Assembly: GCA_964611435.1 (NCBI GenBank)
Contig: CAZSXT010000014.1
Location: 28,365 to 92,364, forward strand
Source: JAYPHU01 sp964611435
GTDB taxonomy: Bacteria; Pseudomonadota; Alphaproteobacteria; Rhodospirillales; UBA2165
Reading direction: 5' to 3'
DNA length: 64,000 bases
Of the stretch, positions 25,747 through 35,040 are shown piece after piece. Below the pieces are notes generated by a model. It made no database searches, was not told where the DNA came from, and saw nothing but the letters and a program-made list of their open reading frames with translations. How positions within the stretch are numbered: the stretch's first letter is position 1; every line of letters begins with the position of its first letter. A program made the translations under genes and the position numbers.

Positions 25747-26811
25747 ATGGAATCCGCAGTTATGACAACCCTTTCCGCGCCACCGGACTCCCGGGATCGC
25801 GCCATCGCCTCCTGGCTGTTTGGCATGTGTGGCATGGTGATGATCATGGTGGTGTTGGGCGGGCTTACACGGCTCACCCATTCCGGGCTGTCGATGGTCG
25901 ATTGGCGGCCAGTGACCGGCTGGCTGCCGCCGATGAATGATGCGGAGTGGTTGGCGGTATTTGATCTTTATAAACAAACGCCCCAGTTCCTGAAGCTTAA
26001 TGCGGATATGACGGTCGATGGATTCAAGTCGATCTTTTGGCTGGAATACATCCATCGTCTTTGGGGTCGGGTGATCGGCGTGGCTTTCTTCCTGCCCTTT
26101 GTTTATTTCGCGGTCAAAGGCTGGGTCGGCAAAGTCCTCGGCATCAAACTGGCGGTGATGTTTATTTTGGGCGGCGCCCAAGGCGTGCTCGGCTGGTACA
26201 TGGTGCAGAGCGGTTTGATCGACCGGCCCGACGTCAGTCAGTACCGGCTGACGGCGCATTTCGGGCTGGCGGTTTTGATCCTTGGCTACATGTTCTGGGT
26301 GGCGATGGACCTGTGGAAAGAGGGCAAGGTGCGCGCCCACTACAGTACGCCCGCCGGTTTGCGAGGTCTGGCGACGTTTACTGTGGCCTGGATTTTCTTG
26401 ACCATGATGTCAGGCGGGTTCGTGGCCGGACTTGATGCCGGACTGACTTACAACACGTTTCCTTTAATGGATGGCAAGTTTATCCCGGACGGTCTATTCA
26501 GCGAGACACCCTGGTGGATCAACTTGTTCGAGAACGTGACCACCGTCCAGTTTGATCACCGGATTTTGGCGGAGACGTCTTTTGTTCTGGTGGTGGCCGT
26601 TTGGGTGCTATCGAAGCGGGCGGACCTGCCGCCGCCGGCTAGGACCGCCGTGCACGCATTTGCTGGTATGGCGATTGTCCAGGTCGTGCTGGGAATTTCC
26701 ACCCTTCTTTTGGTGGTGCCGATCACCCTCGCCGCCCTGCATCAGTTGGGGGCGTTGGTACTGCTGATGACAGGACTATGGACCTTGTTCGAAATGCAGG
26801 CGCAGCGGTAA
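25747..26811 (+). CDS. ctaA: Heme A synthase (COX15/CtaA)
   Basis: The 354-residue protein has eight predicted membrane helices and the alphaproteobacterial COX15 pattern: LGGLTRLTHSGLSMVDWRP after helix one, LEYIHRLWGRVIG with a heme-ligand histidine, MVQSGLIDRPDVSQYRLTAHF, and a second histidine in VQFDHRILAE. It hydroxylates heme O to heme A for aa3-type oxidases, showing aerobic respiration. The ATG at 25747 is chosen because GGGAGA lies nine bases upstream. No other cytochrome oxidase gene is in the window. Confidence 0.95.
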   Translation: MESAVMTTLSAPPDSRDRAIASWLFGMCGMVMIMVVLGGLTRLTHSGLSMVDWRPVTGWLPPMNDAEWLAVFDLYKQTPQFLKLNADMTVDGFKSIFWLEYIHRLWGRVIGVAFFLPFVYFAVKGWVGKVLGIKLAVMFILGGAQGVLGWYMVQSGLIDRPDVSQYRLTAHFGLAVLILGYMFWVAMDLWKEGKVRAHYSTPAGLRGLATFTVAWIFLTMMSGGFVAGLDAGLTYNTFPLMDGKFIPDGLFSETPWWINLFENVTTVQFDHRILAETSFVLVVAVWVLSKRADLPPPARTAVHAFAGMAIVQVVLGISTLLLVVPITLAALHQLGALVLLMTGLWTLFEMQAQR

Positions 26812-26828
26812 TCATCTGGGCGATGATA

Positions 26829-26848
26829 GACCCGGCCAAAGCCGGGTC
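26829..26848. terminator. Stem-loop between convergent ctaA and chemoreceptor genes
   Basis: Two perfect eight-base arms (GACCCGGC and GCCGGGTC) enclose a CAAA loop. It lies 18 bases after the ctaA stop and 28 bases from the chemoreceptor stop, so it can serve both directions. It lacks a long T-run, so it could also be a short repetitive hairpin. Confidence 0.6.
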
Positions 26849-26875
26849 CTTCAGTCTACCCATGGTTACGTCTAT

Positions 26876-29092
26876 CTATACGGCTTGAATTTCCTTCAGG
26901 AAGGTTTCCACTTGGTCGCGGAGCACATCCGCTTCCGACGACAGGGAGTTGACGGCTGTTTTCATGTCGTTTGCCGCGACGCCTGTGTCGTTGGCCCCTT
27001 GAGAGACTTCCGCGATGTTGGTGGTGACCTCCTGGGTGCCGGTGGAGGCCTGTTCCACATTGCGAGCGATCTCCTGGGTGGCCGCGCCCTGTTCCTCGAC
27101 CGCAGAGGCAATGCTGCTGGCGATCTCGTTGATGTCCGTGATGGTCGTGGTGATCTCGTTGATCGCTTCCACCGAATCGTTGGTTGCCGCCTGGATGCTG
27201 GTGATCTGTGCGGCGATCTCTTCGGTGGCCTTGGCTGTCTGGCTGGCCAGATTGCCGACCTCGGAAGCCACGACGGCAAAGCCCTTGCCGGCCTCGCCGG
27301 CCCGCGCCGCCTCAATGGTGGCGTTTAGAGCCAACAAGTTGGTCTGGCTGGCGATATCGCTGATCAGTTCAACCACCTCGCCGACTTTGTCAGCCGCCGC
27401 CGCAAGCCCTTGAACCTTGTCATTGGTCTGTTCAGCCGTTTTAACGGCACGGGATGCGGTGCTTGCGGATTGGTTGACCTGCGCTGAAATATCATTGACC
27501 GAATTGGCCAGTTCTTCCGACGCGGCAGCCACTGTTTCCACATTGGCGGAGGCTTGCTCCGCCGCTGCGGCAACCGCACTTGCCTGCTGGTTGGTGGCGT
27601 CGGCCGTGGTGCTCAGCTGGGTTGAGGTGGCGCTCAGGTTGCCGACAGCGCCGCTGACGTTTTTCAAGACACTTGTGATGCCGGCGTCGAACTGAGAGGT
27701 GAGCAGGGCGATCTTTTCAGCGCGCTCGGCCTCTTCTTGGGCCTTTCGTTCCTGCTCCTCAGCCTTCTGGCGTTCGATTTCCCGCTCGGCTTCGAGGCGA
27801 TCTTGCTCAGCCTTACGTTCTTGCGCTTCCCGCTCGGCTTCCATTTCAGCCTGCTTGCGGTCCATCTCTTCTTTCTCAAGACGGCGTTTCTCTTCCGCTT
27901 CGCGCTCCTCTTCCTCGCGGCGCTTTTGTTGTTCGCGCTGGATCGCGGCTTCTTCCTCGAGGCGTTTGTTCTCGATGGCGCTTTCCTTGAACACCTGCAC
28001 CGCTGCGGCCATCCGGCCGATCTCGTCCCTGCGTCCCTGAGCGGGAATGTCCACTTCAAGCTGGCCGTCGGCCAGTTGGGCCATCGCCGAGGTCATCTGC
28101 GTGACGGGTGTAGAGATCACCTTGGAGAGCATGTATGCGATCAGCATACCCAGCAAGACGCCCACAATACCGGAGATCAGCATCTCCATTTCCGCAAAAG
28201 TGATTTCGGACTTGGATTGCTTCTGGATATGGTGCTCGTGATCCAGGGCGACCTTCTGCAGGGCCTCGGAGTCCTTAATCAGCAGATTAGCCGCATCCTT
28301 CATGTGATGGTCGATCAGGTTGCGAAGCTCGCCCTCATCCTTCAGGACTTTCTCGAAGGTTGCTTGATAGGCGCCCAACAGTGAGGCAACTTCGGCGACC
28401 AGTTTCTGATCCTCCGGCGAGGTCGCCTGCGCTTTCATTGCGGCAATCGACTTGGCAAAGGCGGCGAATTCTTTCTTCACCTTATCGCCGACCGTCGTGT
28501 CTTTGTGCCCCACCAGCTCATTCGCATAGATGCGGGCTAAAAGTGCGTGTTCCATAGCGTTGGCGGCGGAAACTGTGAACGCCATATTGCCGGCTGCGGA
28601 GGCATGCTTGAACAGAATCTCCAGGTCTTCGACGATTTTGTTGCCCGCCGGTTCAAGCTTATTACCCAACAGGTCCAGGAATTCATGTTTTAAATGATCG
28701 GCCTTGGCGAAATCGGCCACGTAAATGTCAAATTCCTTCTTCAGGTGCCGGGCCGTTTTCTGCATATCCGGATTTGCGGCGAGTTTCGGGATCACGGCAT
28801 CGATCTGGGGAGCAAGTTCATTCGCCAGCTTCTGGAACGACGCGGCGTCTTCGTCTTTGCCGTTGTTGGCGAACTCTCGGGCATAGCCGGTCATTTTCAG
28901 GAATTTCGCTTCGATAACGGCGAATTCACTGACTTCTTCAGCCGCGATCGCCATTTCATCGATTTCGTGGCCGACGGTGACAAAGCCCTTAAAGCCAAAT
29001 CCAAACACCATCACCATGAGGATCAGAACAATTCCTACCCCCCCAAACAGCTTTTGTCTGATGGAGAGGTTTTCAATGATTTGCATGTTCAT
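26876..29092 (-). CDS. Methyl-accepting chemotaxis protein with long charged helix
   Basis: From the ATG at 29090-29092 the product is 738 residues. Membrane helix one is about 20-40, followed by a helical periplasmic sensor region (about 45-300), membrane helix two about 304-326, then HAMP to about 372. Residues 374-460 form an extreme Glu/Arg/Lys stretch (for example RREEEEREAEEKRRLEKEE) before the signalling hairpin. The hairpin tip ASQTNLLALNATIEAARAGE is the CheA/CheW contact. It lacks the C-terminal pentapeptide seen in enteric receptors. A TTG 27 bases upstream is rejected because a perfect palindrome covers it. The ligand is unknown. Confidence 0.9.
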   Translation of the reverse strand: MNMQIIENLSIRQKLFGGVGIVLILMVMVFGFGFKGFVTVGHEIDEMAIAAEEVSEFAVIEAKFLKMTGYAREFANNGKDEDAASFQKLANELAPQIDAVIPKLAANPDMQKTARHLKKEFDIYVADFAKADHLKHEFLDLLGNKLEPAGNKIVEDLEILFKHASAAGNMAFTVSAANAMEHALLARIYANELVGHKDTTVGDKVKKEFAAFAKSIAAMKAQATSPEDQKLVAEVASLLGAYQATFEKVLKDEGELRNLIDHHMKDAANLLIKDSEALQKVALDHEHHIQKQSKSEITFAEMEMLISGIVGVLLGMLIAYMLSKVISTPVTQMTSAMAQLADGQLEVDIPAQGRRDEIGRMAAAVQVFKESAIENKRLEEEAAIQREQQKRREEEEREAEEKRRLEKEEMDRKQAEMEAEREAQERKAEQDRLEAEREIERQKAEEQERKAQEEAERAEKIALLTSQFDAGITSVLKNVSGAVGNLSATSTQLSTTADATNQQASAVAAAAEQASANVETVAAASEELANSVNDISAQVNQSASTASRAVKTAEQTNDKVQGLAAAADKVGEVVELISDIASQTNLLALNATIEAARAGEAGKGFAVVASEVGNLASQTAKATEEIAAQITSIQAATNDSVEAINEITTTITDINEIASSIASAVEEQGAATQEIARNVEQASTGTQEVTTNIAEVSQGANDTGVAANDMKTAVNSLSSEADVLRDQVETFLKEIQAV

Positions 29093-29117
29093 TTCAATGA
29101 CCGCTTTCTTAGTGTTC

Positions 29118-29135
29118 AAAGTGCAGCTGCACTTT
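29118..29135. promoter_or_regulatory. Perfect 18-base palindrome, candidate operator
   Basis: AAAGTGCAGCTGCACTTT reads identically on both strands. It lies 26 bases upstream of the chemoreceptor start and about 180 bases before the aminotransferase start, in their shared divergent region. The size and symmetry suit a dimeric regulator; the protein is unknown. Confidence 0.5.
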
Positions 29136-29316
29136 CGCTTAAACGTTGGTTGTTCTGCTTACATTGGGATTGCAATCGTCATTTCAACCAGGCTTCGCCC
29201 AAATATTAAATTTTTCAATTGGATGAGAAGCCGGCAAACCTCCGGATACAGACGTTGAATTGCCGGGAGATTTAAGGGAAATTGAGTCGTCTCAGCCCGC
29301 AACAAAGGTCAAGTTC

Positions 29317-30630
29317 ATGCAAATTCCCAATGATCTCGATGCGTTCTTCATGCCGTTTTCGGCCAACCGGGCGTTCAAAAGCAGCCCCCGGCTGATCAGC
29401 GGCGCAGCCGGGATGTTTTACACAACGTCCGACGGGCGGCAGATAGTCGATGGCGCATCCGGGCTCTGGTGTGTCAACGTCGGCCATGGCCGGTCCGAAA
29501 TTGCCGACGCAGTCCGGGATCAGGTGATGGGCCTGGATTTCACGCCCAGCTATCAGGTGGCCCATCCGCTAGCGTTTGAGCTGGCCAACCGTGTGCTGGA
29601 AATCATGCCAGAGGGCTACAGCAACGTATTTTTCACTAACTCGGGCTCGGAATCGGTAGAGACAGCATTGAAAATAGCGCTCGCCTATCATCAGGCAAAG
29701 GGCGACCACCGCCGCCGCCGGCTTATCGGCCGGGTGCGGGGCTTCCATGGGGCAGGCTTTGCCGGCACCTCTGTCGGCGGGATTGCCGCCAACAAGCGCC
29801 AGTTCGCCAATTTGTTGCCCGAGGTGGATCACCTGAACCATACCCACCGGCCCGATAAGAACGCCTTTTCCAAGGGTCAGCCCGTCTTGGGCGCCGAATT
29901 GGCCGACGAGCTGGAGAGTTTGGTGCTGCTGCATGGCGCCGACACCATCGCCGCCGTCATCGTGGAGCCCTTAGCCGGGGCAGGGGGTGTGCTGATCCCG
30001 CCCGTGGGCTATCTGGAACGGCTCCGCGAGATTTGCACCAAGCACGGCATTCTGTTGATTTTTGACGAGGTGATCACGGCGTTCGGCCGAGTTGGTGCGG
30101 CGACGGCCGCCGAAAAACTGAACATCAAACCCGACATCATCGCGCTCGCAAAGGGGATCACCAACGGCACAGTTCCCATGGGCGCCGTGGTCATCACGCC
30201 GGAGATCTACAGCGCCTTCATGCAGGGGCCGGACGATATGATCGAATTGTTTCACGGCTACACTTATTCAGGGCACCCGGTGGCCTGCGCCGCAGCCCTG
30301 GCGACCCTTAAAATTTATGCCGAGGAAGACCTGTTTAACCGCGCAAATAAAATGAGCGCTTATCTGGAAGAGGCCGTGCACTCTATTAAAGGGACAAAAA
30401 ATGTGATCGATATCCGCAACATGGGTCTAGCCGCGGCGGTGGAGCTGGAGCCCCGTGACGGCGCACCAGGCGCCCGTGGTTTTGATGTCTTTAAGGCCTG
30501 TTTCGGCGAAAACGCGCTGTTGCGTTGTACAGGCGACATCATAGCGGTCGCGCCGGCCACAATTGTCGAAAAAGCGCATATCGATCAGATGATTGAAACC
30601 CTGGGTAATATGATCACCGTCACAGACTGA
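29317..30630 (+). CDS. Class III aminotransferase (omega-amino acid:pyruvate type)
   Basis: The 437-residue protein has the class III PLP fold: DGASGLWCVNVGHGR, TNSGSESVETALKIA for phosphate binding, LIFDEVITAFGRVG and the PLP lysine in IIALAKGITNG (Lys279). The PSYQVAHPLAFELANR segment and the RGFHGAGFAGTSVGG stretch resemble beta-alanine/taurine:pyruvate transaminases. It probably converts an omega-amino acid or amine to an aldehyde. I chose the ATG at 29317, since the upstream TTG adds 19 atypical residues. It appears monocistronic. Substrate assignment is tentative. Confidence 0.9.
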   Translation: MQIPNDLDAFFMPFSANRAFKSSPRLISGAAGMFYTTSDGRQIVDGASGLWCVNVGHGRSEIADAVRDQVMGLDFTPSYQVAHPLAFELANRVLEIMPEGYSNVFFTNSGSESVETALKIALAYHQAKGDHRRRRLIGRVRGFHGAGFAGTSVGGIAANKRQFANLLPEVDHLNHTHRPDKNAFSKGQPVLGAELADELESLVLLHGADTIAAVIVEPLAGAGGVLIPPVGYLERLREICTKHGILLIFDEVITAFGRVGAATAAEKLNIKPDIIALAKGITNGTVPMGAVVITPEIYSAFMQGPDDMIELFHGYTYSGHPVACAAALATLKIYAEEDLFNRANKMSAYLEEAVHSIKGTKNVIDIRNMGLAAAVELEPRDGAPGARGFDVFKACFGENALLRCTGDIIAVAPATIVEKAHIDQMIETLGNMITVTD

Positions 30631-30750
30631 TTGTATTTTTTGCAGCAAGTTACTGGAACTAAACCAGCTTTCGGATACAAAATACTTTAATATTTGAAGA
30701 GCTGACCCCATATTACGGGTGTTTCGAGATTTTGCTGCAGGAAAATAACG

Positions 30751-31713
30751 ATGGCCGACAAAAATCTGGCTCTAAAAGAGGGTGACAGCGGTAAATTCCG
30801 CCTGGTGACGCGAAGCGATTTCGACGGCTTGGTTTGCGCCGTTTTGCTGCGGGAACTGGACGTGATCGACGACATTAAATTCGTCCACCCGAAAGACGTG
30901 CAGGATGGATTGGTGTTGTTAAGTGACGAAGACATAACCGCCAACCTGCCCTTTGACCCACGTGTGCAACGATCCTTTGACCACCACTCCAGCGAGTTGG
31001 TGCGTTTGGATGAGGTGCCCAACAATTATGTGAACATCCCCACCGCACCGTCCGCGGCGCGTGTGATCTACGACTACTATGGCGGGCAAGATGCGTTCCC
31101 GGCCATTTCCGTTGACCTGATGGATGCGGTAGACCGGGGTGACTCTGCGCAGTTTGAAAAAGACGAAGTGCTGCATCCGAGCGGCTGGTCCATGCTCAAC
31201 TTCATTATGGATTCACGGACGGGTCTGGGACGGTTCAAGGAATTCAGGATTTCCAACTACGATCTGATGATGCAGTTGATCGAATACTGCCGCAATCACA
31301 CGATTGATGAAATCCTGGCCCTGCCCGACGTGAAGGAGCGGATTGATCTCTACAACCTCTATCATTCCAGTTTCGTGGAACAAATTCGCCGCTGCTCGAC
31401 GATCCACAAGAACCTGGTTGTTCTGGATCTGACCAAGGAAGATACCATCTTCCCCGGCAATCGTTTCATGATCTATGCCCTGTATCCGGATACCAATATC
31501 TCCATTCATCGGATTTGGGGACTGGATCAGCTCAATACGGTGTTTGCCACCGGTAAATCAATTTTTAACCGTACGTCCAATACCAATATCGGTGAGCTGA
31601 TGCTCAAGTACGGTGGCGGGGGACATCATGCCGCGGGAACGTGCCAAGTCGAAAACGACAATGCGGACCGTGTGCTTAACGAATTGATCGCCCAAATCAA
31701 CGCTGACGGGTAG
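30751..31713 (+). CDS. DHH-family phosphoesterase (exopolyphosphatase-like)
   Basis: The 320-residue protein has the DHH superfamily pattern: RSDFDGLVCAVLL (motif I), FDHHSSELVRL (the DHH motif) and a DHHA1-type end, LMLKYGGGGHHAAGTCQV. Family members hydrolyse polyphosphate, short oligonucleotides or cyclic dinucleotides using manganese. It is annotated in relatives as exopolyphosphatase-related; I cannot distinguish activities from sequence. It is cytoplasmic, and its ATG follows CAGGA. It precedes the CtpA-type protease gene by 59 bases, possibly on one transcript. Confidence 0.85.
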   Translation: MADKNLALKEGDSGKFRLVTRSDFDGLVCAVLLRELDVIDDIKFVHPKDVQDGLVLLSDEDITANLPFDPRVQRSFDHHSSELVRLDEVPNNYVNIPTAPSAARVIYDYYGGQDAFPAISVDLMDAVDRGDSAQFEKDEVLHPSGWSMLNFIMDSRTGLGRFKEFRISNYDLMMQLIEYCRNHTIDEILALPDVKERIDLYNLYHSSFVEQIRRCSTIHKNLVVLDLTKEDTIFPGNRFMIYALYPDTNISIHRIWGLDQLNTVFATGKSIFNRTSNTNIGELMLKYGGGGHHAAGTCQVENDNADRVLNELIAQINADG

Positions 31714-31772
31714 ACGGCAGCAGCCGAAATTTCGTCAAAAAGGCGATTGAAGAGCTAGGGAGAAGCCCCGCC

Positions 31773-33269
31773 GTGTTTCACAAATGGCTACCACGGCCTG
31801 TCTCAGTAGTGCTGGTCCTCTTGGCCAGTTTTGCCGTGATGTCTCATTCCCTGACTGGATGTTCCGGTGGGACCCCGATGGCGCGCGTGTTCAGCGGTTT
31901 CGATGTTTCCTTTTCGAAATCCTACGAGAACACCCCGGAATTCCAGCAATTCCGCCAAGCCTATAACGAGATAACGTCGAACAACGGCACCCGCGCCCAG
32001 CAATTCAAACATTTTACCGATGCCTATCATCGTATTCGCGCGGACTACGTTCATGAAACCCAGGACGGGCCGCTGATCGCGGCGGCTATCGACGGCATGA
32101 AAAAGATTGAAGCCAGGCCTGGGACCATTCCGCCGGTTCAGGCGACCGAGGCGGCGCTCGACGCCATCATGGAAACCCTGGATCCTCATTCCAGCTACCT
32201 CAATCCGCAGGAGTATCAGGATTCTAAAGTCATCACCCATGGGGAGTTCGGCGGCCTGGGGATTGAGGTCAATATGGACAAGGATCGCAAGGTGATCCGC
32301 GTGATCTCGCCGATTTCAGACACGCCGGCCTACCGGGCGGGTCTGAAGGCTGGTGATCTGATCACCCATGTGGACGGCGACCCGATCCTGGGCATGGCCT
32401 TCCTGGATGCGGTGCGGCGGCTGCGTGGCCGGCCGCGCACGGACGTCCGACTGACAATTGAACGGGACGGGCAGCCGCGGCCGTTTCTGGTGACCATCAC
32501 CCGCGACATTATTCATATCCAGCCGGTCAAGTGGGCGACCGAAGGCAATATCGGCATTGTACGGGTAACCCATTTCATCAGCTCGTCCTCCGAGGCGCTG
32601 GAAGACGCCGTGAACGCCATCCGGCAAAAACTGGCAGGCAGGGTAGACGGTATCGTGCTTGATCTGCGGAATAATCCGGGCGGCCTGTTGCGTCAGTCCG
32701 TCGCCGTGTCGGATGCTTTCCTGCAACGGGGTGAGATCGTTTCCGTCCGTGACCGCGGTGGCCAATCAAACGGCTATGAGGCCGACCGGGGTGATCTGGC
32801 CAACGGTTTGCCTTTGGTCGTGCTGATCAACCGGGGCTCTGCCTCTGCCTCTGAAATTGTTGCTGGCGCGCTGCAGGATCATCAACGGGCCATTGTCATG
32901 GGTTCCCGGTCTTTCGGGAAGGGCTCGGTGCAGACCATTTCGCCGCTCAATTGGGACGGCGCGCTTCGCCTGACCACTGCGCTTTACTATTTGCCGTCCG
33001 GCCGAACTATTCAGGGTCAAGGCGTCGATCCCGATATTCGTATCCGGTCAAAGGAAGATCCCGACGGCCGGCGGGAATCAGACTTGCCCCACGCCATTAC
33101 CGGCAGCGGCAAAGCGGATCAGCGGGTGCACCACAGCCTGGACGAGGGCAATTGTCCGGCCGCTGGCCCCGAACGCAAGGACAAGACCTTGGGCTGCGCC
33201 GTGATGCTGTTGCAGTCGCGTTCCAAGGCGGAATTTCTGGCCCGGATGGGCGCGCAGCGGAGTTTGTAG
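31773..33269 (+). CDS. S41-family C-terminal processing protease (CtpA-like), predicted lipoprotein
   Basis: The 498-residue protein starts with GTG and a signal sequence ending in a lipobox (LTGC, Cys30), so it is probably anchored to a membrane in the periplasm. A PDZ domain spans about 150-240 (FGGLGIEVNMDKDRKVIRV). The S41 catalytic domain has VDGIVLDLRNNPGGLL, Ser358 in RGSASASEIVAG and Lys383 in GSRSFGKGSVQ, spaced 25 apart as in CtpA/D1 proteases. A C-terminal extension has two cysteines (GNCPAAG and LGCAVM). It trims C-termini of envelope proteins. A lipoprotein anchor is less usual than the cleaved signal of classical CtpA. Confidence 0.92.
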   Translation: MFHKWLPRPVSVVLVLLASFAVMSHSLTGCSGGTPMARVFSGFDVSFSKSYENTPEFQQFRQAYNEITSNNGTRAQQFKHFTDAYHRIRADYVHETQDGPLIAAAIDGMKKIEARPGTIPPVQATEAALDAIMETLDPHSSYLNPQEYQDSKVITHGEFGGLGIEVNMDKDRKVIRVISPISDTPAYRAGLKAGDLITHVDGDPILGMAFLDAVRRLRGRPRTDVRLTIERDGQPRPFLVTITRDIIHIQPVKWATEGNIGIVRVTHFISSSSEALEDAVNAIRQKLAGRVDGIVLDLRNNPGGLLRQSVAVSDAFLQRGEIVSVRDRGGQSNGYEADRGDLANGLPLVVLINRGSASASEIVAGALQDHQRAIVMGSRSFGKGSVQTISPLNWDGALRLTTALYYLPSGRTIQGQGVDPDIRIRSKEDPDGRRESDLPHAITGSGKADQRVHHSLDEGNCPAAGPERKDKTLGCAVMLLQSRSKAEFLARMGAQRSL

Positions 33270-33318
33270 CCCTATAACGGTGAAGTCTTGCGGCGCGCCA
33301 TTCAACGGTTAAAGTAGC

Positions 33319-33355
33319 AAGGTCTTTCCGTTTCCCGGAAAGGCCTTCTTTTTTT
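33319..33355 (+). terminator. Rho-independent terminator after the S41 protease gene
   Basis: A 12-base stem with one G-T mismatch (AAGGTCTTTCCG and CGGAAAGGCCTT) and a five-base loop is followed directly by a T-run. It ends 17 bases before the ThDP-enzyme start, so that gene must have its own promoter within or after the stem, or depend on readthrough. Confidence 0.85.
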
Positions 33356-33372
33356 GGCATGGGAGAGCGTTC

Positions 33373-35013
33373 ATGACGACGATGAGCGGCGCCGAGGCGC
33401 TGGTGCAGTCGATCAAGAGCTATGGCGTGGACACCATCTTTGCGCTGCCGGGCGCGCAGTTGGACCCCCTGTTCGACGTGCTGTACCGGGAACAAGACTC
33501 CATCCGCGTCATTCATACCCGTCATGAACAAGGCACCGCCTATATGGCGTTCGGCTATGCCCAGTCCACGGGCCGGGTGGGCGTGAACCTGGTGGTGCCG
33601 GGGCCTGGTGTGCTGAATGCCGCCTCCGGGCTTTGCACGGCTCATGCCTGCGGCGCGCCGGTCCTATGTCTGGCGGGACAAATTCCGTCCAAATATATCG
33701 GCCAGGGCATCGGCCAGCTTCACGAACTGGCGGATCAGCCGGGCGCGCTGGCTTCGGTTACCAAATGGCGGGGGCGGGCGGAAAGTGCGGCGGATGCGCC
33801 GGCCAAGGTGCGGGAAGCCTTTGTACAGTTGAACAGCGGCCGCAAACAGCCGGTATTGCTGGAAATGGCGCCAGACATCATGGCTCGGCCCGGCGAGGTG
33901 GAACTGCTGAACCCGGTAGAAGATTTCCAGGAATACGATCCGGAACCCGACGAGGATCTGGTCGAACAGGCCGCGGCGCTTTTGGGTAATGCGGAAAACC
34001 CCGGCATCTTTATCGGTGGCGGCATCTATGGCGCGGAAGAGGCATTGCTGGCGCTCGCCGAAGACTTGCAGGCGCCGGTCTATACCTCGCCCCACGGGCA
34101 TGGAGCGATCGATTCACGCCATTATCTGGCCCAGAACCTTATGTGCGCCAAAGACATTTGGGACACGATCGATGTCGTGCTAGCGGTGGGCACTCGCTAT
34201 CAGTCGCCCGGCAGCTGGCCCAAGATCGATGGACAAAAACTGATCCGCATTGATATCGATCCCAAGCAGTCTTTGAATGTGGCCACGCCGGATATCCACA
34301 TCGTCTCCACGGCGGAGAAGACGTTGACCCAGATCGTCAATCGGTTGCAGCGGCACAACCAAAGCCGGGATAACCGGGAAGAAGAACTGGCCGCGCACAA
34401 GTCCAAAATCATGTCCGATTTTGCGACGCTGGATCCCCAGCATTCCTACGCCATGGTCGTCCGCGAGGAACTAGCGGAGGACGGCATCGCCTGCTTTGAC
34501 GTGACCCAAATTGGGTTCTACGCCTGGTTCGGCTTTCCGGTCTATGCGCCGCGCACCATGATTCAGTCCGGCTATCAGGGCACACTCGGGTATGTCTTCC
34601 CGACGGCATTGGGCGCAAAGGTCGCCAACCCGGACAAGCAGGTGGTCGCAGTCACCGGCGATGGCGGCTTTATGTTCAATGTGCAAGAGCTGGCCACCGC
34701 AGCGCAGCACAACATCAACACCGTGACCGTCGTTTTCAATGACGGCGCGTTCGGCAACGTGAAGCGGAACCAGAAAGAGACCTTCGACGGCCGTTACATC
34801 GCATCAGAACTCAAAAATCCGGATTTCGTCAAATTGGCCGAGGCCTTTGGGGTCATGGGGTTGCGCACTGACTCCCCTGAAGGATTGCGAGGTGCGCTGC
34901 GCGAAGCCTTCAAAGCAGATGGTCCGGTCCTGATTGAGGTACAGGTGGGCGAAATGCCGTCTGCCTGGCCGTTCATGCCCTTGGTGCGGGCCAAGGATCA
35001 AACCAACGAGTAG
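33373..35013 (+). CDS. Thiamine diphosphate-dependent enzyme (acetolactate synthase-like)
   Basis: The 546-residue protein has the three-domain ThDP layout. The PYR domain contains the catalytic glutamate in RHEQGTAYMAFGYA (about residue 51), a central domain follows, and the PP domain carries the cofactor motif GDGGFMFNVQELATAAQHN ending in NDGAFGN. It matches the large acetolactate synthase-like group that includes benzoylformate decarboxylase, oxalyl-CoA decarboxylase and sulfoacetaldehyde acetyltransferase. No regulatory subunit gene is adjacent, which argues against branched-chain amino acid synthesis. The GGGAGAG ribosome site is good. The substrate is unresolved. It is followed after 27 bases by an EamA transporter gene. 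Confidence 0.88.
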   Translation: MTTMSGAEALVQSIKSYGVDTIFALPGAQLDPLFDVLYREQDSIRVIHTRHEQGTAYMAFGYAQSTGRVGVNLVVPGPGVLNAASGLCTAHACGAPVLCLAGQIPSKYIGQGIGQLHELADQPGALASVTKWRGRAESAADAPAKVREAFVQLNSGRKQPVLLEMAPDIMARPGEVELLNPVEDFQEYDPEPDEDLVEQAAALLGNAENPGIFIGGGIYGAEEALLALAEDLQAPVYTSPHGHGAIDSRHYLAQNLMCAKDIWDTIDVVLAVGTRYQSPGSWPKIDGQKLIRIDIDPKQSLNVATPDIHIVSTAEKTLTQIVNRLQRHNQSRDNREEELAAHKSKIMSDFATLDPQHSYAMVVREELAEDGIACFDVTQIGFYAWFGFPVYAPRTMIQSGYQGTLGYVFPTALGAKVANPDKQVVAVTGDGGFMFNVQELATAAQHNINTVTVVFNDGAFGNVKRNQKETFDGRYIASELKNPDFVKLAEAFGVMGLRTDSPEGLRGALREAFKADGPVLIEVQVGEMPSAWPFMPLVRAKDQTNE

Positions 35014-35040
35014 TGGTCTGTATAGGGCCGGGGGTCGGCG

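Noticed and set aside
26829..26848. CRISPR-like or dispersed repeat
   Set aside because: A single short stem-loop with no regular spacing or second copy seen in the window; a terminator is the simpler reading.
29093..29119. Earlier TTG start for the chemoreceptor
   Set aside because: It would place the start inside a perfect 18-base palindrome that looks regulatory, and the ATG at 29092 gives a normal N-terminus.
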